DNA of 64,000 nt, from NCBI RefSeq assembly GCF_003112695.1, contig NZ_BFBP01000024.1, positions 1 to 64,000 of the forward strand, in the 5' to 3' direction. Shown piece by piece: positions 7,873-15,792 of this stretch. A program made the position numbers and the translations under genes. The DNA is from Azospira sp. I13. Its GTDB lineage: Bacteria; Pseudomonadota; Gammaproteobacteria; Burkholderiales; Rhodocyclaceae. The notes below the pieces were generated by a model that ran no database searches, was not told where the DNA came from, and saw only the letters and a program-made list of their open reading frames with translations. The first letter of the stretch is position 1; each line of letters opens with the position of its first letter.

Positions 7873-8246
7873 GTATATTCCTATGTCTTATGCGCCGGTG
7901 ATTTTGCTTTGATTGTTTCAAGTGTAACAGCAGGTGTTTCGCTTGAGGATTCGTACGTTCAAACGGACACAGAGGCTTTGCCGATAATGCTGGCCAGACC
8001 ACTGTTTTCCGGCAAGTCCTCGATACTGAGAATCCGCTCGGCCAGAAATCGACGGGCAGCTTAGAGTTGTCGCTGACATTCGTGCTCAAGGGCTGAACGG
8101 TAGCACCCAGCCTACAACGGTCGTTCGAGCCCGTTGGTATCAATGGCCGCAAAGGCCGACTAGAAGGCTCTCAATCTGAGTGAAAGAAGCTCTCACTTTG
8201 AGTGAAAAACGACAACACGTACGGCTTGACCGGGTGGGCGCTTTTC
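7873..8246. other. Intergenic boundary between the accessory island and the core region
   Basis: This 374-base stretch holds no gene I can support. Minus-strand sequence just upstream of the operon is AT-rich and should contain its promoter, but no clean -35/-10 pair stands out. A hairpin CAACGG/CCGTTG (8115-8120 and 8131-8136) and the paired 19-base repeats at 8167-8207 lie in the right half. A minus-strand frame of 129 codons crosses it into the regulator gene but has an unlikely composition and no recognisable family. Confidence 0.5.
8167..8207. repeat. Two 19-base direct repeats spaced 22 bases, each with a small inverted repeat
   Basis: GCTCTCAATCTGAGTGAAA (8167-8185) and GCTCTCACTTTGAGTGAAA (8189-8207) match at 17 of 19 positions. 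Start-to-start spacing is 22 bases, about two helical turns. Each copy has internal dyad symmetry (CTCA...TGAG in the first; TCACT...AGTGA in the second). This resembles a double operator or iteron-like binding site, but the binding protein is unknown. Confidence 0.5.
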
Positions 8247-8280
8247 AATAAATTACTGACCGGTCAGTCAGTAATTTATT
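8247..8280. promoter_or_regulatory. Palindromic operator for the adjacent TetR regulator
   Basis: Perfect 14-base arms AATAAATTACTGAC (8247-8260) and GTCAGTAATTTATT (8267-8280) flank six bases, with a nested 12-base palindrome CTGACCGGTCAG at 8256-8267. It ends three bases before the TetR start codon. TetR-family regulators typically bind such dyads and repress themselves and adjacent efflux genes. Autorepression is inferred from position. Confidence 0.8.
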
Positions 8281-8283
8281 GCC

Positions 8284-8919
8284 ATGTCCCTCTGCGATTC
8301 CACAGAAACACCCCGCCGCCGCCGTAAGGAAGCCCGTCCCCAGGAGCTGACGGCGGCTGCCCTGGAGCTATTCACCGAGCGCGGCTTCGCCGCCACCCGC
8401 CTGGAGGACATTGCGGCCCGGGCCGGGGTTTCCAAGGGCACCCTCTATCTCTACTTCGACAGCAAGGAAGCCCTCTTCGAGGCGGTGATCCGGGAAGGCA
8501 TCGTGCCGGCCCTGGAGCAGGGCGAGGCCCTTTCCGCCAGCCACCAGGGCAGCGCCGTGGAGCTGCTGCGTTGCCTGTTGCTGGGTTGGTGGGAGGTGAT
8601 CGGCAACACCCCCCTGGGCGGTGTGCCCAAGCTGATGATTTCCGAAGCCGGCAATTTTCCCCAGGTGGCGCTGTTCTATCGGGACAACGTCATTGCCCGG
8701 GGTCGCCGCCTGATCGCCGAGGCCCTGGCCCGGGGCATGGCCCGGGGAGACTTCCGCCCCATCGACGTGGATGTGGCGGTGGACGTGATCATCGCCCCCA
8801 TCCTGATGCTGGCCGTCTGGCGTTACTCCATCGGCCCCTGCTGCTCTGAGGAATTGCGGGACCCCCAGCGTTTCCTCGACACCCATTTCGACCTGCTGAT
8901 CGAGGGCCTGCGGGCCTAA
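8284..8919 (+). CDS. TetR/AcrR family transcriptional regulator of the RND efflux genes
   Basis: 211 aa. The N-terminal helix-turn-helix is clear: LTAAALELFTERGFAATRLE, then DIAARAGVSKGTLYLYFDSK and EALFEAVI (about 20-65). The C-terminal ligand-binding domain is helical, with a TetR C-terminal pattern (LMISEAGNFPQVALFYRDNV, then FRPIDVDVAVDVIIAP). It is the first gene of a plus-strand cluster with an adaptor and an RND pump, and its start codon follows directly on a 34-base operator. The ligand cannot be predicted, but a repressor released by a toxic pump substrate is the usual arrangement. Confidence 0.9.
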   Translation: MSLCDSTETPRRRRKEARPQELTAAALELFTERGFAATRLEDIAARAGVSKGTLYLYFDSKEALFEAVIREGIVPALEQGEALSASHQGSAVELLRCLLLGWWEVIGNTPLGGVPKLMISEAGNFPQVALFYRDNVIARGRRLIAEALARGMARGDFRPIDVDVAVDVIIAPILMLAVWRYSIGPCCSEELRDPQRFLDTHFDLLIEGLRA

Positions 8920-8967
8920 CCGTCCGTTACCCCGTCGCCCCGCCACCGACGCCCTCCGGAGCCTTTC

Positions 8968-10161
8968 ATGAACGTCTCGCGTCCTCTTCCCTTCCTGCTG
9001 CCCGCCCTGGCGCTCCTGGTGCTGACCGCCTGTAGCCGCGAAGCCGCCCAGCCGCCCCAGCCCCGTCCTGCCTTGACCCAGGTGGTAGGCGTGGCCGGTC
9101 AGAACGACATGTTGTGGGTGGGCGAAGTGCGTGCCCGCCACGAAACCGACCAGTCCTTCCGCATCGGCGGCAAGGTGGTGGAGCGTAAGGTGGATATTGG
9201 CGCCGTGGTGAAGAAGGGCCAGCCCCTGGCCCGCCTGGACCCGGTGGATGCCGGCCTCGCCGCTGCCGCCGCCAACGCCCAGAGCAAGGCGGCGGAAGCG
9301 GATTTCCTGGTGGCCAAGGCCGAATACGAGCGGCAGAAGAAGCTGCTGGAGAAGCAGTTCATTTCCCAGAGCGCCTTCGATAGCCGCGAAGCCCAGTTCA
9401 AGGCTGCCCAGGCCCGCCTGGAGCAAGCCCGGGCCCAGGCCGCGGTGAGCGGCAACCAGGCCGGCTACACCGACCTGCTGGCGGAAAAGGATGGTGTGGT
9501 TACCGACGTCAAGGTGGAAGCCGGCCAGGTGGTGGCGGCTGGCCAGGCCGCCATCCGCCTGGCTCTGGATGGTGAAAAGGAAGTCGTGGTGGCGGTGCCG
9601 GAAGGCCGCCTCAAGGGCGTGGTGCCCGGCGCTGCCGCCGTGGTGCGCCTGTGGGCCCAGCAAGACAAAGCCTACCCGGCCCGGGTGCGGGAAGTGGCGC
9701 CGGCCGCCGATGGCGCCACCCGCAGCTTCCAGGTCAAGGTGACGGTGCTGGAGAGTGATGCCGAGCTGCGCCTGGGCATGACCGCCGGGGTGCTGATTGG
9801 CGGCGGCGAGTTGCCCCTGCTGGTGCCGACTGCCGCCCTGACCAAGGTGGAAGGCCGCAACAGTGTCTGGGTGGTGCATCCCCAGAGCGGCGAGGTGCAG
9901 CCCCGGGCCGTTGAAACCGGGCCTTACCGGGAAGACGGCGTGGTGGTGACCCAGGGCCTGGCCCGGGGCGAACGGGTGGTTATTGCCGGCGTGCATAAGC
10001 TGCAGCCGGGCCAGGTGGTGCGCCCCGTGGAGCCGAGCAGTGTGCCCCAGCCCATGGTGGGCGGCGGCGCGGTGGCGGTTTCCGCAGTCTCCGCCACCGC
10101 TGCTACCGCTGCCCCGACCATCGCCGGTGCCAAGCCTGCCGCGACGGAAAGCGCCCGATGA
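8968..10161 (+). CDS. RND efflux periplasmic adaptor lipoprotein (MFP subunit)
   Basis: 397 aa. The N-terminus is a lipoprotein signal with lipobox LTAC at Cys22, so the mature protein should be anchored in the inner membrane. The body follows the membrane-fusion-protein plan: a split lipoyl domain (RIGGKVVERKVDIGAVVKKG, then GVVTDVKVEAGQVV), a helical hairpin (about 85-160, Ala/Gln/Glu rich), and beta-barrel and membrane-proximal domains (LRLGMTAGVLI). An Ala/Val-rich tail ends the protein. The stop overlaps the pump start by 4 bases. It would bridge the RND pump and an outer-membrane channel, possibly the TolC-type protein encoded 4 kb downstream. Confidence 0.92.
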   Translation: MNVSRPLPFLLPALALLVLTACSREAAQPPQPRPALTQVVGVAGQNDMLWVGEVRARHETDQSFRIGGKVVERKVDIGAVVKKGQPLARLDPVDAGLAAAAANAQSKAAEADFLVAKAEYERQKKLLEKQFISQSAFDSREAQFKAAQARLEQARAQAAVSGNQAGYTDLLAEKDGVVTDVKVEAGQVVAAGQAAIRLALDGEKEVVVAVPEGRLKGVVPGAAAVVRLWAQQDKAYPARVREVAPAADGATRSFQVKVTVLESDAELRLGMTAGVLIGGGELPLLVPTAALTKVEGRNSVWVVHPQSGEVQPRAVETGPYREDGVVVTQGLARGERVVIAGVHKLQPGQVVRPVEPSSVPQPMVGGGAVAVSAVSATAATAAPTIAGAKPAATESAR

Positions 10162-13100
10162 AGCGTTTCAATATTTCCGAATGGGGCCTGCGCCATCCCG
10201 CCCTGGTGCTGTATTTCATGGTGGCCCTGACTCTGGTGGGCCTGTTTTCCTACAGCAAGCTGGGGCAATCCGAAGACCCGCCCTTCACCTTTAAGGTGAT
10301 GGTCGTGCGTACCGGCTGGCCCGGCGCCAGCGCCGAGGAAGTGGAGCAGCAGGTCACCGAGAAGATCGAAAAGACCCTGCAGTCCGTGCCCTACGCGGAC
10401 ATCATCCGTAGCTATTCCCGGCCCGGCGAGTCGATGATCTTCTTCCAGGCCAAGGATGCGACGCCCCCTTCCGCCGTGGCCGACATCTGGTACCAGGTGC
10501 GCAAGAAGGTGGGGGACATGCGCTACACCCTGCCCAAGGGCGTTGAAGGGCCGACCTTCAATGACGAGTTCGGCGACGTCTTCGGCAACCTCTATGCCGT
10601 GGTGGGCGATGGCTTCGGCTACACCGAATTGCGGCGCCAGGCCGAGGCCATCCGGGCCGAGCTGCTGAAGGTCAACGACGTGGCCAAGGTGGAGTTCTTC
10701 GGCGACCAGAAGGAGCGGGTGCATATCGAGCTTTCCAACGCCAAGCTGGCCACCCTGGGGCTGGATGGCGCAACCGTGCTGGCGGCCCTGCAGAACCAGA
10801 ATGCGGTGCTCGCCGCCGGCAGCTTCGATACGGCGGCGGAGCGCATCCGGGTAGCCGTCAGCGGCCGCTACGATGACCTGCAGAATCTGCGGGAAACCCG
10901 CCTGCGGGCGGGCAACCGGGAATTCCGCCTGGGCGATATCGCCAGTATCAGCCGGGGCTACGAAGATCCGCCGACCCAGAAGATCCGTTACCAAGGCAAG
11001 GAGGCCGTGCTGATCGGCGTTTCCATGGCCAAGGGCGGCGACATCATCCGCCTGGGCAGCAATCTGGACGGTGCCGTGGTTTCCATCCAGGAGCGCCTGC
11101 CGGTGGGCCTGGAACTGCATACGGTGTCTTCCCAGCCCCAGGCGGTGCAGCGCTCGGTCAATGAATTCGTGCGTTCCCTGATTGAGGCGGTGATCATCGT
11201 GCTGGGGGTGAGCCTGCTCTCCCTCGGTCTGCGCACCGGCATCGTCGTTGCCATCACCATTCCCGTGGTGCTGGCCATTACCTTCCTCTTCATGCAGATT
11301 TTCGGCGTCGGCCTGCACAAGATTTCCCTTGGTGCCTTGATCCTGGCCCTGGGCCTGCTGGTGGACGATGCCATCATCGCCGTGGAAATGATGGCGACGA
11401 AAATGGAGCAGGGTTGGGCTCGCGCCAAGGCGGCCTCCTACGCCTACGAATCCACCGCCATGCCCATGCTCTCAGGCACTCTGGTGACGGCGGCCGGCTT
11501 TCTGCCCATTGCCACGGCGGCTTCGGCCACCGGGGAATACACCCGCTCCATCTTCCAGGTGACGGTCATTGCCCTGCTCATTTCCTGGGTCGCCGCGGTG
11601 CTCTTCGTGCCCTACCTGGGCTATAAGCTGTTGCCGGATTTCGCTCACCACAAGGTGGCCCACCGGGAGCCGTCACGCTTCACCCGCTGGCTACTGCGCC
11701 GCCTGCCCCGGCTGGAGCAGTGGCTGCACAAGGAGCCCCACACCCATAGTGAGCAGGATATCTACGCCACGCCCTTCTACCGGCGCTTCCGCACCCTGGT
11801 AGATGCTTGCGTACGCCGGCGCTGGCTGGTCATCGGCATCACCGTGGCCTCCTTCGTGGCCTCCATCGTCGGCTTTGGACTGGTGCAGCAGCAGTTTTTC
11901 CCCGATTCCACCCGGCCTGAACTGATCGTGGACCTGCGCCTGGCCGAAGGCGCCTCCTGGGATGCCGCCGACGCCGAGGCCAAGCGGCTGGAAGGCTGGC
12001 TGGCGGAACAGCCGGGCATCGACAACGTGGTGGCCTACGTCGGCACCGGCAGCCCCCGTTTCTATCTGCCGCTGGACCAGCAGATGCCCCAGAAGAACTT
12101 CGCCCAGTTCGTCATCCTCACCCAAGGGTCGCCGGAACGGGAGGCCCTGCGCAGCAAGCTGATCGACCTCTTCGAACATGACTTTCCCAGCCTCCGGGCG
12201 GCCATCAATCGCCTGGAAAACGGGCCCCCGGTGGGCTTCCCGGTGCAGTTCCGGGTGGCCGGGCCGGATCTGGGCGTGCTGCGGGATAAGGCCCATCAGG
12301 TGGCAGCCGTGATGCGCCAGAACCCCCATCTGGTGAATGTGCATCTGGATTGGGAAGAGCCGGTGAAGGTGGTGCGCCTGCAGGTGGACCAGTCCAAGGC
12401 CCGCCTGCTGGGGGTGACTTCCAGCGACGTGGCCACCCTGATCAATACTGCCCTGAAGGGCCAGAGCGTCACCGAGTTCCGCAATGGTGCCGAACTGGTG
12501 GAAGTGCACCTGCGCGGTACCGAGATGGAGCGCCGCCGCCTTTCCCTGCTGCCGGACCTGATGCTGCCCACCCGCAGCGGCAAGGCGGTGCCCCTGTCCC
12601 AGGTGGCGACCCTGGAATACGGTTTCGAGGAAGGTATTGTCTGGCGCCGCAACCGCGTACCCACCATGACCGTGCGCGGCAACATCTACGGCAGCATCCA
12701 GGGGCCGGTGGTGTCGGCCCAGGTGGAAAAGGCCCTGCAAGGCATCAAGGCCGAATTGCCCCTGGGCTACAGCCTGGAAGTGGGCGGCGCGGTGGAAGAA
12801 TCGGCCAAGGGCGGCAAGTCCGTGGCCGCCGGCGTGCCCCTCTTCTTCCTGGTGGTGCTGACGGTGCTGATGTTGCAGCTGCAGAGCTTCTCAAAGGTCA
12901 CCATGGTGCTGCTGACGGCCCCCCTGGGCCTGGTGGGCGTGACGGTATTCCTGTTGCTCTTCAACAAGCCCTTCGGCTTTGTCGCCATGCTCGGCACCAT
13001 CGCCCTCTCCGGCATGATCATGCGCAATTCGGTAATTCTGGTGGACCAGATCGACCAGGATGAAAAGGCCGGCAAGCCCCGCTGGGAGGCCATTGTCGAT

Positions 13101-13361
13101 TCCACCGTGCGCCGTCTGCGGCCCATCGCCCTGACCGCTGCCGCTGCTATCCTGGCCATGATTCCCCTGACCCGCAGCGCCTTCTTCGGACCCATGGCCG
13201 TGGCCATCATGGGCGGCCTCACCGTAGCCACCCTGTTGACCCTGATTTTCCTGCCGGCGCTTTACGCGGCCTGGCACCGGGTCAAGCCGGAAGCGCCCCT
13301 GGAGGGGATTCCGGCGGTGGACGAAAGCCTGGCCGGCAGGCCGCAAGGGGCTCAGCTATAA
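10158..13361 (+). CDS. RND efflux transporter permease subunit
   Basis: 1067 aa, the usual length for a homotrimeric proton-driven RND pump. Visible features: the first membrane helix near 15-35 (LVLYFMVALTLVGLFSY), a large periplasmic domain, a block of helices from about 340, the proton-relay pair in LALGLLVDDAIIAVEMM, a second periplasmic loop, and the C-terminal helix block (VPLFFLVVLTVLMLQLQSF, then IALSGMIMRNSVILVDQI). The gene is translationally coupled to the adaptor and lies under the TetR operator. The sequence is of the AcrB/MexF-like hydrophobe-efflux superfamily rather than a metal pump, but the substrate is not predictable. Confidence 0.93.
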   Translation: MKRFNISEWGLRHPALVLYFMVALTLVGLFSYSKLGQSEDPPFTFKVMVVRTGWPGASAEEVEQQVTEKIEKTLQSVPYADIIRSYSRPGESMIFFQAKDATPPSAVADIWYQVRKKVGDMRYTLPKGVEGPTFNDEFGDVFGNLYAVVGDGFGYTELRRQAEAIRAELLKVNDVAKVEFFGDQKERVHIELSNAKLATLGLDGATVLAALQNQNAVLAAGSFDTAAERIRVAVSGRYDDLQNLRETRLRAGNREFRLGDIASISRGYEDPPTQKIRYQGKEAVLIGVSMAKGGDIIRLGSNLDGAVVSIQERLPVGLELHTVSSQPQAVQRSVNEFVRSLIEAVIIVLGVSLLSLGLRTGIVVAITIPVVLAITFLFMQIFGVGLHKISLGALILALGLLVDDAIIAVEMMATKMEQGWARAKAASYAYESTAMPMLSGTLVTAAGFLPIATAASATGEYTRSIFQVTVIALLISWVAAVLFVPYLGYKLLPDFAHHKVAHREPSRFTRWLLRRLPRLEQWLHKEPHTHSEQDIYATPFYRRFRTLVDACVRRRWLVIGITVASFVASIVGFGLVQQQFFPDSTRPELIVDLRLAEGASWDAADAEAKRLEGWLAEQPGIDNVVAYVGTGSPRFYLPLDQQMPQKNFAQFVILTQGSPEREALRSKLIDLFEHDFPSLRAAINRLENGPPVGFPVQFRVAGPDLGVLRDKAHQVAAVMRQNPHLVNVHLDWEEPVKVVRLQVDQSKARLLGVTSSDVATLINTALKGQSVTEFRNGAELVEVHLRGTEMERRRLSLLPDLMLPTRSGKAVPLSQVATLEYGFEEGIVWRRNRVPTMTVRGNIYGSIQGPVVSAQVEKALQGIKAELPLGYSLEVGGAVEESAKGGKSVAAGVPLFFLVVLTVLMLQLQSFSKVTMVLLTAPLGLVGVTVFLLLFNKPFGFVAMLGTIALSGMIMRNSVILVDQIDQDEKAGKPRWEAIVDSTVRRLRPIALTAAAAILAMIPLTRSAFFGPMAVAIMGGLTVATLLTLIFLPALYAAWHRVKPEAPLEGIPAVDESLAGRPQGAQL

Positions 13362-13362
13362 T
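13357..13362 (+). promoter_or_regulatory. Possible -10 element upstream of pcm
   Basis: TATAAT at 13357-13362 overlaps the stop of the pump gene and would start transcription near 13369, about 50 bases before pcm. No matching -35 hexamer is visible at the proper distance, so this is a weak call. Confidence 0.25.
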
Positions 13363-13420
13363 CTGCGTTTTCCGCCAACCACATATTAGTAGACGCTGAT
13401 ATAACGACCGGGGACGCCAA

Positions 13421-14086
13421 ATGGAACAAGTGCAAAACATGGAACAAGCCCGCTTCAACATGATCGAGCAGCAGATTCGGCCGTGGAACGTGCTGGATCA
13501 GGACGTGCTGGATCTTCTGTCCGAAGTGAAGCGCGAGGATTTCGTTCCCGCCGCCTACCAGGCCCTGGCCTTTGCCGACCTGGAAATCCCCCTGGGCGAA
13601 GGCGCCGCCATGCTGGCCCCCAAGATGGAAGCCCGGCTGCTGCAGGAACTGGCCGTGCAACCGAAGGAAAAGGTCCTGGAAATCGGCACCGGCTCCGGTT
13701 ACATGGCTGCCCTGCTGGCGGCCAAGGCCGAACAGGTCACCAGCGTTGAAATCAGCCCGGCCCTGGCCCAGCAGGCCAAGGCCAATCTGGCCAAATCCGG
13801 TGCCAGCAATGTTTCCGTCGAAGTCGGCGACGGCGCCCGCGGCTGGGCCGCTGCCGCGCCCTACGATGTCATCGTGGTTTCCGCCTCCCTGCCGGCCGTG
13901 CCCGACGAACTGTTGCAGCAACTGAAGGTGGGTGGCCGCCTCGCCGCCATCGTCGGCGAAGCGCCGGTGATGGAAGCCCAGATCATCACCCGTACCGGCG
14001 AGACCACCTTCGCCCCCCTGAATCTCTTCGAAACCGTGGTGGCGCCCCTGCAAAACGCGCCGGCCAAGGAGCGTTTCCGTTTCTAA
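13421..14086 (+). CDS. pcm: Protein-L-isoaspartate O-methyltransferase family protein
   Basis: 221 aa with a class I SAM-binding fold: VLEIGTGSGYMAALLAAKAE (about 79-98) followed by an acidic strand end (VTSVEIS) and YDVIVVSASLP. In characterised PCMT enzymes the segment before the SAM motif reads close to GxTISxP and supplies the catalytic Ser/Thr. Here it reads GEGAAMLAP (about 59-67), with no Ser/Thr, so activity on isoaspartyl sites is doubtful even though the fold is clear. It lies in the pcm-rhodanese-tolC order seen in many betaproteobacteria. A second Met at codon 7 is an alternative start. Confidence 0.85.
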   Translation: MEQVQNMEQARFNMIEQQIRPWNVLDQDVLDLLSEVKREDFVPAAYQALAFADLEIPLGEGAAMLAPKMEARLLQELAVQPKEKVLEIGTGSGYMAALLAAKAEQVTSVEISPALAQQAKANLAKSGASNVSVEVGDGARGWAAAAPYDVIVVSASLPAVPDELLQQLKVGGRLAAIVGEAPVMEAQIITRTGETTFAPLNLFETVVAPLQNAPAKERFRF

Positions 14087-14095
14087 GCCTGCCCC

Positions 14096-14419
14096 ATGAA
14101 TCAGCTTTCCGTCACCGACCTGGCCGCCTGGCTGGCCGACCCCGAGCGCCCGAAGCCCTTGCTGCTGGACGTGCGCCAGCCCGAAGAGCTGGAAATTTGC
14201 GTGCTGCCGGGCGTCGTCGCTATCCCCATGGCGGCGGTGCCGGTGCGTCTGGCGGAACTGCCTGAGGATGGCGACATCGTGGTCATCTGCCACCACGGCG
14301 GCCGCAGCATGCAGGTGGCGATGTTCCTGGAAAACCGCGGTTTCAACGCCGTCCATAACCTGGCCGGAGGCGTCAACGCCTGGGCCCGGGAAGTGGATCC
14401 CTCCATGCCGACCTACTGA
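14096..14419 (+). CDS. Single-domain rhodanese-like sulfurtransferase
   Basis: 107 aa, one rhodanese domain. The motif LLLDVRQPEELEICVLPG marks the N-terminal half and VVICHHGGRSMQVAMFL the active-site loop, with the catalytic Cys at about 65. The C-terminal AGGVNAWAREVDPSMPTY is typical. Proteins of this type carry a persulfide on the Cys and pass sulfur to acceptors; the physiological partner here is unknown. The gene lies 9 bases after pcm and 9 bases before the TolC-type gene, so the three are probably co-transcribed. Confidence 0.9.
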   Translation: MNQLSVTDLAAWLADPERPKPLLLDVRQPEELEICVLPGVVAIPMAAVPVRLAELPEDGDIVVICHHGGRSMQVAMFLENRGFNAVHNLAGGVNAWAREVDPSMPTY

Positions 14420-14428
14420 AGGCTGTCC

Positions 14429-15772
14429 ATGAAGCTGAAAGCTGCTGTCCTGATCCTCTCCGTCCTGGGCCTGAGCGCCGCCGCCCAGGGGGCTGACCTG
14501 ATGCAGATCTACCAGGAAGCCCTGAGCAACGACGCCCAGTTCGCCGCGGCCCGGGCCACGGTGGAAGCCGGCCGGGAAAAGCTGCCCCAGGGCCGGGCCG
14601 GTTTGTTGCCGACCCTCAACGTTTCCGCCAACACCATGTGGAACGACGTGGATTACACCCGTCGCAGCAAGCCCCCGCTCGATCTGTCCGGCCGCTACAA
14701 CACCCACGGCTACACGGTCAGCCTCAGCCAGCCCCTCTTCCGCTGGCAGAACTGGGTGCAGTACGAGCAATCCGTGCTGCAGGTGGCCCAGGCCGAAGCC
14801 CAGTTCCTGCAAGCCCGCCAGGACCTGATCCTGCGGGTGGCCCAGGCTTATTTCGACGTGCTCTACGCCCAGGAAAACCTCAAGGCCCTGCGGGCCCAGA
14901 AGTCGGCCATCGGCCAGCAGCTGGAACTGGCGAAGAAGAGCTTCGAAGTCGGCACCGCCACCATTACCGATACCCACGAAGCCCAGTCCCGCTTCGATCT
15001 GGCCACCGCCCAGGAAATTGCTGCGGAAAGCGATATGGAGATCAAGGCCCGGGCCCTGCAGGCCATCATCGGCCGGGAGGCCGGCGAACTGGCGCCCCTG
15101 CGCACCGATGTGCCCCTCATGCCGCCCAAGCCAGCCGTGATGAACGAATGGGTGGCCTCGGCGGAAAAGGACGGGCTGGCGGTACAGATTTCCCAGGCCC
15201 AGTCCGACATCGCCGACAAGGAAGTGAGCAAGCAGCGCGCCGGCCACTTCCCGACGGTGGACCTGGTGGCCTCCAGTGGCCGCAGCAGCCAGACCGCCGC
15301 CCTCAACACGCTCTTTGGCACCACCGGCCCCGGCTTCGATCAGGATGCCTCGGCCATCGGCGTGCAGGTCAATATCCCGCTCTTCCAGGGGGGCGCCGTG
15401 GTTTCCCGCCAGCGTGAAGCTGAAGCTGGTCGCGAGGCGGCCCGTTCTTCCCTGGAATACGCCCGCCGCCAGGCTGCCCTGGGTGCGCGCCAGTACTTCC
15501 TCGGCGTGGTCAATGGCCTCGCCCAGGTACGGGCCCTGGAAGCGGCTCTGGTGTCTTCCCGTTCCGCCCTGGATGCCAACAAGATGGGCTACGAGGTGGG
15601 GGTGCGCATCAACATCGACGTGCTGAACGCCGAACAGCAGGTCTATTCCACCCAGCGCGACCTGGCCAAGGCCCGCTTCGATACGCTGGTGAACCAGCTG
15701 CGCCTGAAGGGCGTGGTGGGCAATCTCACCGACGACGACGTGCAGCAGGTCAGCGCTCTCCTGGCCCACTGA
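14429..15772 (+). CDS. tolC: TolC-family outer membrane efflux/secretion channel
   Basis: 447 aa. A cleavable signal peptide (MKLKAAVLILSVLGLSAAAQG) is followed by two repeats of the outer membrane efflux domain, with the characteristic long helical hairpins (Ala/Gln/Glu rich) and TolC-type starts such as LMQIYQEALSNDAQFAAARA. The second half includes GVQVNIPLFQGGAVVSRQ and VGVRINIDVLNAEQQVY. The trimer would form the outer-membrane exit duct. It is separated from the RND pair by pcm and rhodanese; a shared machine is plausible but not shown. The stop is 20 bases from the convergent waaA stop. Confidence 0.92.
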   Translation: MKLKAAVLILSVLGLSAAAQGADLMQIYQEALSNDAQFAAARATVEAGREKLPQGRAGLLPTLNVSANTMWNDVDYTRRSKPPLDLSGRYNTHGYTVSLSQPLFRWQNWVQYEQSVLQVAQAEAQFLQARQDLILRVAQAYFDVLYAQENLKALRAQKSAIGQQLELAKKSFEVGTATITDTHEAQSRFDLATAQEIAAESDMEIKARALQAIIGREAGELAPLRTDVPLMPPKPAVMNEWVASAEKDGLAVQISQAQSDIADKEVSKQRAGHFPTVDLVASSGRSSQTAALNTLFGTTGPGFDQDASAIGVQVNIPLFQGGAVVSRQREAEAGREAARSSLEYARRQAALGARQYFLGVVNGLAQVRALEAALVSSRSALDANKMGYEVGVRINIDVLNAEQQVYSTQRDLAKARFDTLVNQLRLKGVVGNLTDDDVQQVSALLAH

Positions 15773-15774
15773 GC

Positions 15775-15788
15775 CAGGCGGCCGCCTG
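15775..15788. terminator. GC-rich palindrome between convergent tolC and waaA
   Basis: CAGGCGGCCGCCTG is a perfect 14-base palindrome located in the 20-base gap between two convergent stops. It has no U-tract, so it is at best a bidirectional stem contributing to termination. Confidence 0.25.
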
Positions 15789-15792
15789 CCGT

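Noticed and set aside
8115-8136. tRNA-like T-arm (GTTCGAGC inside a CAACGG/CCGTTG hairpin) as an attachment site
   Set aside because: The stem and loop do not fit a T-arm and no acceptor stem follows; no integrase is present.
7763-8152. 129-codon minus-strand frame reaching into the sigma-like gene
   Set aside because: Low-complexity, Arg-rich sequence with no family; overlaps the regulator in another frame.
13352-15769. Long minus-strand open frame (about 800 codons) opposite pcm, rhodanese and tolC
   Set aside because: High-GC shadow frame: its composition (Gly/His/Gln rich) fits antisense of real genes, and the plus-strand genes have clear families.
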